A DNA stretch of 64,000 nucleotides from Sclerodactyla briareus (GCA_026419785.1 JAODTK010002999.1:62001-126000); one strand, 5' to 3'. Positions 45,801 through 53,830 are shown, numbered from the stretch's first letter. Notes: generated from the letters alone by a model not told the origin. Numbers and translations: made by a program.

Positions 45801-48165
45801 ACTTGGTATGTGTATTCCCCATGATGAGTACATGAACCCTATCGTTTTGGGTCAATCCATACTTCATCTGATGTCACCAGAGGTCAACGTCTGAAAACCT
45901 TGTGAACACGATAAGTCCAGAATGGTTGGTCTGATTGGATCTGTAAATTGGGTGTGTAGCTTTCTTATGGGGAGTACAGGCACCCCATTGTTTTTGGTAT
46001 GGGTCGGGGTGAATTTTGGTCAAAAATAGAAAAATTGAAAAGTCAATAATTTGGCCAATTTTGGCTTGTGAACACGATAACTCAACCCCACATGGATGGA
46101 TGAAGCTCATACTTGGTATGTGTATTCCCCATGATGAGTACATGAACCCTATCGTTTTAGGGTCAGGATCAGAGGTCATCTGAGGTCACCAGAGGTCAAC
46201 GTCTGAAAACCTTGTGAACACGATAAGTCCAGAATGGTTGGTCTGATCAGGGTTCAAATTTGGAGTGTAGCTTTCTTATGGGGAGTACAGGCACCCCATT
46301 GTTTTTGGTATGGGTCGGGGTGAATTTTGGTCAAAAATAGGAAATTTGTTAAAAGTCAATATTTTGGCCAATTTTGGCTTGTGAACACGATAACTCAACC
46401 CCACATGGATGGATGAAGCTCATACTTGGTATGTGTGTTCCGAGAATGAGTTCATGAACCCTACTGTTTTGATGTCACCAGAGGTCAAAGTCTGAAATCT
46501 CGAAATTAGTGTGTAGCTATCTTATCAAGAGTATAGGAACCCTATTGGTTGGTTGGTTGGAAAAAATGGGAAACTTGACAGATGTTATGTTTCCCATAAC
46601 AAGCATTGATCTCACATTTGTCCTTGTGTCTGGCTATAGGTTGTCAGAGAGGGTCAAGGAATCACTAAGCCTTTTGGCTTTCTGGGTTCAAATTCATGCA
46701 ATGTTCATGGTAATAGATTCATGTACCAGCTTGTTGTTTGTTGCCTCCACTGGTCAGGAGTCATCAGGATCTTGAAGGAGCCACCATGCAGTTCTAAAGA
46801 CCTGAGACAAGGCTTCATGTACCATCCTAAATCACAACAGCCTCAAAACTAACCCCTGTGGGCCTATATATACTGACATAATACCCATAGGGCTAAATAA
46901 GGTTACTGATCTGTCCATCAGAATGCCTTGTTGAGTTATTCCTGTTAGCAGGTCATGATTATGCATACACAGTCTATGGCACAACAATGTATGTAGACAC
47001 AGAATGATCATGGCTAAGAATACATTTTTGCTTACCTGTCCAGAATTGTGGAAAATTTCTTACCCCGGAGCTTTGAGATTGGGCAACTTGATGATTAAAA
47101 CTATTTGTAATCTCGTTATATTGCAGACTATTTTTTTTTTTTCTTAGCTCCCCCCGCCCCCATCCCATGATTTTGGAACAAAAACAATAATGTACAATCT
47201 TGTGTGTAAGCTGTATATACACTGTGTGTTCCAACTAACCCCGTACAGGCTACACTGGATATTCCAACCTACCTCTGTATTAAAAGCCAATTTTGAATTT
47301 GTGTGCTCACCACAGGAAATAAGGACCAGCTACATAACTTTCATTTACCTCAGTTTGGAGCTAAATACTAAAGCTACGGGGAATAATAAACTCATTTTAC
47401 ATCTAAATGAAAATTGCAATGTTCCAACTCACCTGAGGTTCCAACCAGCCTCACTCTACCCTACCTGTGAGTTGAGCAGAGTAACACTGCTGCTTATATG
47501 TCTGCCAGCAGAGTGGTACTAGTTTATATGTAACCATGTACTCTGAGTGAATGTGGATCCTATTCCCAATGCTAGTTGAGATTCATGAGGTCCAGCCCCC
47601 CCCCCCCCCTTCACCTAAGTGATCAGAGTGCTTTGCAAATATTTCTCTGGTCATAGAAACTGGTATGTACTCCAACAATCCAGAGATAAATGGCAGCAGC
47701 TAATACAGTGCAAAATGTACTTGTTACTTACAGGTCCCTGATTAGCACTTTGGTGGAGAGGGGCTTGGAAGTGGAATTTCTTGCCCATGGACATCATGAT
47801 AAAGCTCCCTGGGATGGGAAGAGACCAAGAAAATGTCATGGAGAAATTATTGTCTTGTGGCACTGTGGAAAAGCCATCTGTATTGTTGGTATTTTATGCT
47901 GCTCTCTTCCCATTCCTCACAGTCCAACAAAACAACAATACATCTCTCAGCATCATGGATGTTATCATGGACAATAAAATACACGGCATGCTAAAAAACT
48001 AGATTTTCTTCTTTTTGTTCACAGGGGGTAATGGCTATATTAACGACTACCCCACTGGCCGCCTACTGAGAGATGCTAAGCTGTACGAGATTGGAGCAGG
48101 CACGCAGGAAATTAGAAAAAATGATCATTGGCCGTTCTATCAACGAACACTACCTCAGGTCATAG
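18758..48165 (+). CDS. IVD: Isovaleryl-CoA dehydrogenase, mitochondrial (split gene, ten visible exons)
   Basis: IVD is an FAD-dependent mitochondrial matrix enzyme that oxidises isovaleryl-CoA to 3-methylcrotonyl-CoA in leucine breakdown and passes electrons to ETF. The visible exons run in order from a basic presequence through [117 protein letters not shown] and [11 protein letters not shown] to a TAG at 48163. The Glu in LDLERLVL is the catalytic base position peculiar to IVD among acyl-CoA dehydrogenases, and the C-terminal motif lacks the YEGT Glu used by the others. Both support IVD over MCAD/SCAD. All visible exons have GT-AG borders. About one single-base indel per 100 coding bases breaks the frame; these look like sequence errors because the phases otherwise agree. 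One exon is not found (31204-35574). Confidence 0.95.
19215..19690 (+). repeat. ~175-bp tandem repeat, about 2.5 copies
   Basis: Units begin near 19254, 19429 and 19603 with GGCGGAGACGAGACATGGAG-like sequence and share ATGGAGTCGAATTGAAA, CTGTGGAGACGGAGTTGCAT, TCTTCCTGTATCGTAC and ACTTCTATA words in order. Confidence 0.65.
20640..21290 (+). repeat. Direct repeat pair (~190 bp, ~400 bp apart)
   Basis: Blocks 20655-20875 and 21060-21260 share TTGCAAAGGCTGAATGGA, CTTTAATA, ATTTTGAGAACGACAAGA, GGACATCTCAAATGATAGA, TGTTTTGGTTTCCCTAATA and neighbouring words in order. A third related interval was not seen. Confidence 0.6.
20905..21040 (+). repeat. Interspersed GC-rich repeat, copy 1
   Basis: This ~130-bp block and the one at 24518-24655 share TATTAGAtGAATGTaACTCC, ACAGGCCCTCGTG, CAGTGATtGACcGCGTCACC, CAGGGAGG, GAGCACCG and TGCTCTCACG words in order. 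It is GC-rich compared with its surroundings and resembles a SINE-type dispersed repeat, although no pol III boxes are clear. Confidence 0.55.
22060..22740. repeat. Long inverted repeat (foldback/MITE-like)
   Basis: TTTAAGGTCAGTGGAAGCG at 22107-22125 pairs with CGCACTTCCACTGACCTTTA at 22663-22682. The CCGCGGGGA block at 22281-22289 pairs with TCCCCGCG at 22518-22525. The arms are about 230-300 bp with low identity and an AT-rich centre. Confidence 0.55.
23389..23616 (+). repeat. Purine-rich tract
   Basis: About 220 bp of nearly pure A/G on the plus strand with G-runs. It yields proline-rich frames on the minus strand and glycine-rich frames on the plus strand; neither is a gene. Such tracts can form triplex DNA. 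Confidence 0.7.
24518..24655 (+). repeat. Interspersed GC-rich repeat, copy 2
   Basis: Second copy of the block at 20905-21040, in the same orientation about 3.6 kb away. It keeps ACAGGCCCTCGTGCACCGA and GACCGCGTCACCCCCAAC segments. Confidence 0.55.
24775..25140 (+). repeat. ~120-bp tandem repeat, three copies
   Basis: Copies near 24775, 24890 and 25020 share GACTCC..CTCCT, GTATTGACATCTGAAATAAT-like, GTGTCTCCGTCTCCAGGCGG, GGAGGGG and GTGAATAATGCAA words. Minus-strand open frames over this region follow the repeat period and are not genes. Confidence 0.65.
25440..26715 (-). mobile_element. CR1-like LINE reverse transcriptase, 5'-truncated, frame-broken
   Basis: Read on the minus strand from 26715 down, I see in order: [10 protein letters not shown] then a broken QHGFRKxxSCETQLL segment (about 26620-26690); [10 protein letters not shown] (about 26525-26555), motif [13 protein letters not shown] (about 26465-26510) and the SxRT(K/Q) strand-exchange segment; a degraded GVPQGxxLGP (about 26330-26370); IYVRPQLD (about 25900-25925); [17 protein letters not shown] (about 25800-25850); [12 protein letters not shown] (about 25750-25790); and [18 protein letters not shown] (25540-25600). 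This is the motif order of CR1/L2-type LINEs. It lies in IVD intron 1, antisense to the gene. Confidence 0.75.
27957..28047 (+). CDS. IVD: IVD exon 2
   Basis: The acceptor is TCCCAG|CTC and the donor AAG|GTTAAT. It encodes [14 protein letters not shown], then [16 protein letters not shown] after a one-base indel in the CCC/AAA run near 28003. This aligns with the [20 protein letters not shown] helix region of vertebrate IVD. After indel correction it is 90 nt, phase 0 at both ends. Confidence 0.85.
28679..28726 (+). CDS. IVD: IVD exon 3 (tentative)
   Basis: After an acceptor CCCAAG the frame reads DLAEMGYLG, matching the (K)xLGxLGxLG helix just before the GITxPxxYGG loop. A frame shift then gives GIPVA before a GTATGA donor, and the next exon opens with EYGG. 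The expected FWK residues before DLAEMG are missing, so the left boundary or the sequence is uncertain. Confidence 0.5.
29880..29945 (+). ncRNA. tRNA-like SINE head in IVD intron, weak
   Basis: GAGTTTGAATCCC (29928-29940) is close to the pol III B box. About 40 bp upstream AATCAGTCAGTGAAGC is a poor A box. Probably an old tRNA-derived SINE. Confidence 0.3.
31026..31203 (+). CDS. IVD: IVD exon 4
   Basis: The acceptor is TTCAAG|GAG and the donor AAG|GTGAGT. It encodes EYGG, then LGYLDH, then, after a two-base loss at 31074, [20 protein letters not shown] and [20 protein letters not shown] ending LPK. The [12 protein letters not shown] segment is strongly diagnostic of IVD. The intron after it should lead to the ALAMSEP exon, which I did not find. 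Confidence 0.95.
33310..33590. other. GC-rich block of unknown origin in an IVD intron
   Basis: About 280 bp clearly richer in G+C than the surrounding intron, with no repeat partner seen in the window and an open plus frame of 91 residues (33314-33589) that resembles nothing I know. It may be the end of an unrecognised transposable element. Confidence 0.35.
33630..33960. mobile_element. MITE-like hairpin element, ~320 bp
   Basis: GCATAGCATGTTCGG (33673-33687) pairs with CCGAACATGCTATG (33904-33917). Nearer the centre, GCAAATTGGCAACATTTGAT (33743-33762) and CATATCTACCAATT (33769-33782) pair with AATTGGTAGATATG (33820-33833) and AACAAAGGTTGCCATTTGCC (33841-33860). Arms are about 140 bp with a ~40-bp loop and no coding capacity. 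Confidence 0.75.
34150..35420 (+). repeat. Minisatellite, ~27-bp unit CTCCAGGCCTCCTGACCCAG
   Basis: Roughly forty diverged units of the form AACTCCAGGCCTCCTGACCCAGTCATG fill the interval, with an A-run (34291-34309) and a unique patch at about 35090-35190. Earlier stray units occur at 33150-33245. Short open frames on both strands here have repeat-derived proteins. Confidence 0.85.
35575..35711 (+). CDS. IVD: IVD exon 6: [10 protein letters not shown] segment
   Basis: The acceptor is TTTCTAG and the donor AAG|GTAAGA. It encodes [25 protein letters not shown] and, at the end, TFIIEK, matching [20 protein letters not shown] and AFIVEK of vertebrate IVD. At least three one-base indels (near 35608, 35651 and 35690) break the frame. 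This is the beta-domain that contacts flavin and substrate. Confidence 0.9.
37172..37265 (+). CDS. IVD: IVD exon 7: [14 protein letters not shown] segment
   Basis: The acceptor is CAATAG and the donor CCA|GTAAGT. It encodes GMEGFT, then, after indels near 37188, [20 protein letters not shown] ending KVP. This aligns with [20 protein letters not shown] of vertebrate IVD. Confidence 0.92.
37270..38000 (+). repeat. Diverged copies of the ~310-bp satellite (see 44870-46540)
   Basis: Shares CAGTCATGGCAGTGTGTAT, CTCATACTCGGTATGTGT, AGTACAT..CCCTATCGTTTT and GGTCACCAGAGGTCAAAGT words with the larger array 7 kb downstream. About two degenerate units. Confidence 0.6.
39239..39341 (+). CDS. IVD: IVD exon 8: catalytic glutamate exon
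   Basis: The acceptor is TTTTGCAG and the donor AGG|GTAATT. It encodes [12 protein letters not shown], then, after a one-base loss near 39289, [18 protein letters not shown]. The Glu of LDLER corresponds to the IVD catalytic base. The CAG|GCTTTCAAAATG start is also one base out of frame. Confidence 0.93.
39365..39975 (+). repeat. ~200-bp tandem repeat, about three copies
   Basis: Shared words in order: TTTACAAAGCATGACCAC, CTTGTGAAGGTTTTGTCTGG, GGGTCACAAATATTGGAAA, GTACACTATCTACAAACTA, GCAGAGCAGA. Copies start near 39400, 39600 and 39800. Open frames within it (39532-39921) follow the repeat and are not a gene. Confidence 0.65.
41096..41177 (+). CDS. IVD: IVD exon 9
   Basis: The acceptor is TCACAG and the donor CAG|GTGAGT. 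It is free of indels and encodes [20 protein letters not shown] then RPIGEFQ, matching [20 protein letters not shown] and QKIGHFQ in vertebrate IVD. The split Gly codon joins it to exon 8 (GG|G). Confidence 0.95.
41620..41740 (-). ncRNA. tRNA-like SINE head, weak
   Basis: On the minus strand ACAGTCAGCAGGGCTGCGCA is followed about 30 bp later by CTGATTGAATCCCTG, close to the pol III B box GGTTCGANTCC. The A box is poor. It is in an IVD intron. Confidence 0.3.
42628..42715 (+). ncRNA. tRNA-like SINE head, weak
   Basis: TACCAGCTCAGTGGACAGAG resembles the D-arm/A-box region of a tRNA, followed by GGACTGGACTCA and a GAGGTTACAAAACATC segment at T-arm spacing. No full cloverleaf can be drawn by eye, so a SINE relic is likelier than a tRNA gene. 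Confidence 0.3.
43782..43952 (+). CDS. IVD: IVD exon 10
   Basis: The acceptor is CTCACAG and the donor CTCG|GTAAGT. It encodes [20 protein letters not shown] then NIAKAV, and after a frame change near 43860 reads [20 protein letters not shown] and [11 protein letters not shown], matching AECATQVALDGIQCFG of vertebrate IVD. This forms part of the C-terminal helical domain. Confidence 0.95.
45325..45347 (+). promoter_or_regulatory. AGGTCA direct repeats (DR1 and DR4) in satellite
   Basis: AGGTCA, one base, AGGTCA, four bases, AGGTCA: a perfect DR1 followed by a DR4. DR1 is the spacing bound by RXR/HNF4/PPAR-type receptors and DR4 by TR/LXR-type receptors. Function is not shown by sequence alone. 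Confidence 0.3.
45694..45739 (+). repeat. GTAT microsatellite
   Basis: Eleven copies of GTAT within the satellite array. Confidence 0.95.
46173..46198 (+). promoter_or_regulatory. Three AGGTCA half-sites in DR4-DR4 spacing
   Basis: AGGTCA-TCTG-AGGTCA-CCAG-AGGTCA lies within the satellite unit. Degraded versions recur in neighbouring units (for example 45857-45895). Possible nuclear-receptor binding is inference. Confidence 0.3.
48025..48165 (+). CDS. IVD: IVD last coding exon
   Basis: The acceptor is TTCACAG and the first base completes the Gly codon split from the previous exon. It encodes [32 protein letters not shown] and, after one extra A in the A-run at 48115-48120, [14 protein letters not shown] and TAG. 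YEIGAGTxEIR is the IVD form of the acyl-CoA dehydrogenase C-terminal signature. Confidence 0.95.
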
Positions 48166-48599
48166 TAAAAGTTTTCAATCCCCAAATCATGTATACTGCA
48201 CAGCTCAAGGTGGTTGGGTTCATTCATTTCATTCTAAATTCAACATGCTCAACCAGGAAATTTCAAAATTCTGAAATATATTTTATCATTTTAACATTAT
48301 TGCCTGTTGTGGTTCCATGTAACATAGGTCAAATGCTGAAAATTTGAGATATAGCTGGTATTTATTGGGTTGGTATGTACCAGTAACATAGATGATGATG
48401 TTTTCTTATATGGGTGAAGACTGATCATTTGTTAATCCCTTCAACTGCTGCAGACGTGCATCCCAAAGAGTGTAAATAATATAATAACTTAAATAGTCTA
48501 TATACTGTAGATTAGCGTTGCCAGTTTAGGCTCATGCAATCAGGAAAGTTGGCAGCATGGCCATACAGTTTATGCCACATTAACCATCTGCCATTAACC

Positions 48600-49290
48600 C
48601 CCTCAAGGCCAGGAACTCGCTCGCAGTTGTGATGTCATGTCACGCTCCACCGAGTTTCACTTCGGTGTTGATCATGAGTGATATGACCCGTCGAGCCAAG
48701 CGGAAGCACATTTAACTTAGCTGCTCTGCAGTGACACAACACCTCTGCCTCCTGAGAAATAATTCAGGACTGAAAGGTTTTATCCAGAGGACACTGTGTA
48801 CACACTTGCAGCAGTGATGCTATGTCATGCTCCATGCACCAGGCATCACAGCAGTGATGAAAGAGCAGCCTCGAGACCAGGAAGCACATCAACACGCTGC
48901 TCTGCAGTGACACCTCTGCCTCCTGAGAAATAATTCAGGACTGAAAGGTTTTATCCAGAGGACACTGTGTACACACTTGCAGCAGTGATGCTATGTCATG
49001 CTCCATGCACCAGGCATCACAGCAGTGATAAGAGCAGCCTCGAGACCAGGAAGCACATCAACACGCTGCTCTGCAGTGACACCTCTGCCTCCTGAGGAAT
49101 AATTTAGGACTGGAAGGTTTGATCAGAGAGTACTGTGTACACAATTGCAGCATTGGTGGCATGTCATTGCTCCACTGAGTATCATTGCAGTATCAACTTC
49201 TAGTGACATGCACCCTTGAGACCAAGAAGCACATTAACACACTGCTCTGCTGTAACACCTCTGCCATCACAGGGATAACTCGGGACTGAA
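48600..49290 (+). repeat. ~175-bp tandem repeat, about four copies
   Basis: Units restart at about 48720, 48895, 49065 and 49240 with GCTGCTCTGCAGTGACACCT. They share CCTCCTGAGAAATAATTCAG, GACTGAAAGGTTTTATCCAG, ACACACTTGCAGCAGTGATG, CATGCTCCATGCACCAGGCA and GACCAGGAAGCACATCAACA. The two central copies are nearly identical, a sign of recent amplification. Confidence 0.9.
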
Positions 49291-49299
49291 AAGGTTAAG

Positions 49300-49700
49300 T
49301 AAAGAATCCTATATCTTTCTTTGAAGAATCGGGTGTCAAGTTGGATTGAACATGACACCACCGACATGCAAGGTCACATTTTTTCCATCATATATTCATA
49401 AATTGAAGATAATTATTGTTTCAAAATAGTGATAAAACAATGAAAGGAAAAGAAATTGGATGTTGAGTTTATGACTTTGTATTGCATTATGATTCTGTCT
49501 GAAGGAATTGTAATCAATCCACAAGGCCTAGCTTTCGGTAGTGATATATGAGGTATAGTGAGAATAGCGAGGCATTGATCTTTTGGTATACTTGTCAAGC
49601 AGAGGGTCAAACTTATATGAGAACCCGGCATTGGTGCTAAACCTGGATACTGCACTAATCCTTCCTTAGGTAGAGGAGATAGGGCAATGCCTCATTGTGG
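49300..49700. other. Interval downstream of the tandem repeat
   Basis: AT-rich, with no gene or repeat recognised. Short minus-strand open frame 49413-49655 has no family resemblance. Confidence 0.4.
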
Positions 49701-49710
49701 GAGGAGGAAA

Positions 49711-50045
49711 GGGGGGGGGGGGGGGGGGTACCACAATGTGGAGGTGAAGGTAGTTAAACACAGATGACAACATGCCAATGGTCTACCCATTGTTATTCCG
49801 ATCTCCTGTACTGTGCAAGCGACTAGGCCCTGGGCATGACCCATACAACCCCCCAACTCCCTGAGATACCCTTGAAGCTGCATCAACCATGATCTATGGG
49901 GGCGTCCCGGCAGTCGGCCCCACTCACTGATCCCATTTACACAGGACTTGGGATCGTCCGCCGGGGAGTGCGCCATATGAACCCAGTCTCCTAAGTGGAA
50001 AGCCAACATTTTGCCAACTGTGCTAACCACTTTGTAAATGGGAGA
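49711..50045 (-). mobile_element. tRNA-derived SINE-like element
   Basis: On the minus strand, GGTTAGCACAGTTGGCAAAA (about 50026 down) contains TAGCACAGTTGG, a full match to the A-box consensus TRGCNNAGYNGG. About 30 bp later TGGGTTCATATGG is a near B box. The element would end near a G/C homopolymer run (49711-49728). Length ~330 bp fits a SINE. Confidence 0.6.
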
Positions 50046-50049
50046 GGTA

Positions 50050-51040
50050 GTGTCTTGGTCATGGATCATCAAGCCCTGATATGCAGTTCTTGCTACTGTA
50101 GCTTTGGTGCTCCTTCTATGTGCAGCTCCGTAAAATATAAAGGGGAGCTGACAGTGATGCAACTTTGTTAGTCCAGTGAAATGTTATTCCTACTCCTCAG
50201 ATTCATGAATTATGGGACATCTAGTACAAAATTTGCAGGTAATATCCATTTAGGCAAGCCTTGACTACACATTTGCATTGAGAGACAGATTTTTCACACC
50301 AGTATCATATCGGTGCTAATGCGTGGTTGTGCCTTCTGAAGTGAATGACGTTACTGAAACTGTACTGATCAGTAGTTGCATTTTATTCACCCGTGGCGTG
50401 AATCAGGTCATTTTGGTTCACTGGTGCAATCTTAGACAGGTTATAAGATCTGTACCACTCCTAAGGAGAAATCATGGCATGCAATATGAAGGCAATTGAT
50501 GTTTAATACTCATTGTCATATAATATTGTGTGCACGTTTGAATCAATGCCATGCAGTAAATATAAATAACAAAATGCAATACACTGTGTCTACTTGTATT
50601 TACTTCTGTTTTTGTCTGTCTAGAGTCAGACTTTTCTAGTGCAAGCAATAAAAACACAAACCACTGAGAATTTGTTCACGGGATGGGACATTGATTAGGA
50701 AAACCATGCAGGTATTCGTAGGTGTTCAACTTCTGTTCAAGCATTCAATAGGTAGCATGGTCCCATTGTTACGTACCCAGCATTCTGACTAAGAATGTCG
50801 CCAATCAGATGGGAGTAAAAACTTTACTACTACTGGGATCACCCCCGACGACCTTCTCACATTCTTTGAAATGATTTATAATACATGGAAATTCATGAAA
50901 GTATGGAGAGAATACCGATTTATGTATTTATAATTGAATGTATTCTCAGTTTGCACACTCCGCAGTAATTGGACATGTCAATAAATTCAGGCAGTTTTTC
51001 TCACCAACCAAATACAAGCTCATGGGTATAGGAAGATATA
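50050..51040. other. Intergenic interval, nothing recognised
   Basis: Single-copy looking AT-rich sequence without supported coding regions. Confidence 0.4.
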
Positions 51041-51042
51041 GA

Positions 51043-51122
51043 GTAACATATCTACACATAAGTGTGTTATGAAGTGACTGATAACTACTCACTTCACGCT
51101 ATAACATCTATGTGTAGATGTG
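51043..51122. repeat. Short hairpin with ~32-bp arms
   Basis: ACATATCTACACATAAGTGT..GAAGTGA (51049-51081) pairs with TCACTTCA..TAACATCTATGTGTAGATGTG (51090-51122), leaving a loop of about 8-10 bases. It may be a very small MITE or a folded structured element. Confidence 0.7.
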
Positions 51123-51124
51123 CC

Positions 51125-53050
51125 ATGAACCCACATTGTGAGTATATCGTTTTATTTATGGCCAGTCACATACTATGCAATAGCACTGGCAACAGTGCGT
51201 CTAACGGGTAGCAAGGGCGCTCTAACACCCTTAGGGTCAAAGGTGCCGATCGCGAGCGTTTTTATGACAAGGTCTTGCCGGTCAAGATAGACAAGCTAGG
51301 TTTGGTCAAACGAACGGCCGGGAAGACGCCCCACTGCAAAGTGCAACTTAGAGGGAATTTACTCTTGCTGAACGCAATGTAATGTGCGAGAGCGCCCTCT
51401 CATCTTGCATTGCCTCGAATAACGATTGGCTCTTTTAGTATCGTCGAAGCTGTCAGTAGGCTCATCCGCTCAAGTTTTTCAGTTGACCACATCTCTGGAT
51501 AAGCCGGTTTACAGTTAATGTAATTAGGTCATAAGTGTACACTAGCAGTTCGACGTTGCGCGAACAGTGTGTAAAACAATCTTTCGAAACCCCTCTGACC
51601 AAAATTACACATCGTATCAACACAACATTCACAGATTCCCGATGTTCACAGATTCTATCGGATCAAAAATATATCCGAAAAAATGGGATATTTGATGCGA
51701 TTGGTGATAAGTGTGATAGTTAAAATAGCCGTATCAATGATGGACCTATGGACAGAATCTCGTCCATATACCCCCGAGCTGTTCAGTGGTGAGGATGCCC
51801 ACTCACAACCATGAAAAGGCTTATTGTCAAGAAAATAGTATAGAACAAATGTTACTGCGTGTACCAATGTGGTGTACATGTATAGCCTAAACAGAAGACA
51901 AAATAAGGAAGGCCGAAACAGACAATTTGAATTTCTTTCTTCATATTACGGGAGCGCAATTATTTATTACTTATTTGGAAATGTTTGCCAAGCAGAGGTG
52001 GCATCTTTGCAAATCTATGCTATAGTATTGACTCTTTTCCGAACTGGTTAATTTCGAAGATGACGATAGCCTATAGACAAACACGGTTCTAGCAATATTT
52101 GCGATAAATGACAATTGACCGTTCAGTTGAAATATTCAAATTTACACATTGACGGGCGAGACGAAGTCAAACAGCTTACCCTTAATTCATCACCTAATTT
52201 TCACCTTCATTAAACGGCTATTACTGTAATCCCTATTCAATCAACGAACAATCCAAGGCCTTGCCTCATGGACACCGCTATAGTTTGCCGAATACGGTTC
52301 ATGCAGATTAAAACTAATCAATAATTCGTAATGTTGGAGCCAGCTACAATGATAGATGAACACACTCAATACGTCTCAATCACCTCTATAGTCAATTATA
52401 ATGTTCGCTACTCTACATATAACTTCTTCCTTCACATTCCTGAGCACCTACTGAACTGATTAATGGTTATAGTTGGACAACCCCGAAGACGGAGTGCCGT
52501 ACACACAGCCGCGTATAAAATATACAAATATGTACAAATACATACAGATATATACATGTATATATTTGGTGACTACGTTGAGGTTCTACACCAGAACATT
52601 CAATCGTGTGAAGTGAGCGTCGGTGGAAAGAACAATAAATATGGGGATGGGGCGATATCTGGGTTAATACATGGATATTCGGCTATATATGCTGTTGTTA
52701 TTTATTGGTTTGACGGGAGTAATACTACTATCGTTTAAGTCTCCTGGCTTTGTAGTGTACTTCTTCCTATCGCATGTGTACACAACTACTTGTTACGTTG
52801 CTTTTGTATTTGAATGTACCTTTGTCGACGTCATTGCGATGAAACAATTAATAGATCAAATTGAACTTAAATGTCGTCGCAGGCTCATCAGACGGCTACA
52901 CAAGATTGGTGATCTAAGGCGCATGAACAGGCACAACCAGTTTTTCATCGAAGGCCTGTGCGACTCCTCGGACAATATCGGGGGGAATTAAATTAAATCG
53001 CAGAGTACCAACGGGATATCAGCGGGGCGCATTGTTACCCTGGTAAAGCA
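51125..53050. other. Intergenic interval with an unassigned 106-codon frame
   Basis: No gene is confirmed. The open frame 52671-52991 (+) begins MDIRLYMLLLFIGLTGVILL, a hydrophobic start with two likely membrane stretches, and ends in a basic segment (KCRRRLIRRLHKI). It has no known-family match I can name and no splice evidence. It could be an exon or chance. Confidence 0.3.
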
Positions 53051-53089
53051 CAAAAGGACCATGACGAATCTTGGTCTTCTGTGAGCGAC

Positions 53090-53830
53090 TGTAAAGTCGA
53101 GGAAAAGTAATATGCCACAGCAAAATGCCGTTGTTCACAAAACATGTAGCATCTTCCATGAATTTCAAGAGATTGTCAACACGAAGATGTTTGGCTAAAC
53201 CCATGCTGAGATCCCTATCAGCCTGTTCTCATTGAAAAAAAAATCAAACCATATGATCCCGAATGATTTGATTTTCCATACCTTACCCTTCATGACGAAC
53301 ACTAGTAGACTGACTGGCCTGTAATTACAAGGACGAGCCGTGTTACCTTTTCTTGAAAATAGGAAGAAAACATTGCTTTCCTCCACTCATCCGGAACAAT
53401 ACCTTCTTGCAGAGTCCCTTATTGCAGAACAAGACCTGAAAGCTAACATATCATGATCCTTTCACGCATCTTACCTAAGCTCTCTACATTACTACAATCT
53501 GGATCACTGCTCATAGAACTAAATCCAAAAATTTATGCTTTCTGGTAGGAAAAAATGTATCATGCTATAGCTTGAGAAGGAAACAATCCTGCGTGCATTG
53601 AAAAAGCCAGATCCCTGACTGCCACTAGTACCATTTAGACCAAGAAATATCTCGATAATTGAAATCACCCATAATACATTGTACTCTTCCCCGAAACTTC
53701 GAAAAGCATTCGGAAGATAGAGAGTTGTATTCTTCAAGAGCGATTTGGAGAACGAGTACACAACGTCCAACTAATAAAGACTGGCATGCCCAGATGAGAC
53801 GGGAATTTCACACAACCAAACCGAGTTGAC
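53090..53830 (-). mobile_element. CR1-like LINE: endonuclease end to RT start, frame-broken
   Basis: Read on the minus strand: VQCIMGDFNYRDISWSKW (about 53640-53690), the GDFNxxxIxW motif of the LINE APE-type endonuclease; QDCFLL and KFLDLV (53525-53600); a gap with RDSARRYCSG; VEESNVFFLFSRKGNTARPC then NYRPVSLL (53304-53390), the WKxAxVxPIFKKGxxxxPxNYRPVSL motif opening the RT; ENRLI; and finally HLRVDNLLKFMEDATCFVNN (53120-53185). The RT stops there, so the element is interrupted or 3'-truncated. Confidence 0.8.

Larger units (their letters stand above)
44870..46540 (+). repeat. ~310-bp satellite array in an IVD intron
   Basis: Units at about 45760-46070 and 46071-46380 are nearly identical; older units lie on each side. 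Core words in order: TGTGAACACGATAACTCAAC, ATGGATGGATGAAGCTCATA, CTTGGTATGTGT, TGAGTACATGAACCCTATCG, GAGGTCATCTGAGGTCACCA, GGTTGGTCTGAT, CTTTCTTATGGGGAGTACAG and TTTTGGTATGGGTCGGGG. The two young copies suggest recent local expansion. Confidence 0.9.

Noticed and set aside
47690..47977. 95-codon frame just before the last IVD exon as an extra exon
   Set aside because: Exon 10 and the last exon join directly through a split Gly codon and no IVD residues are missing between them.
49692..50162. 156-codon minus-strand frame
   Set aside because: It overlaps the tRNA-derived SINE-like element and a G/C homopolymer; no family resemblance.
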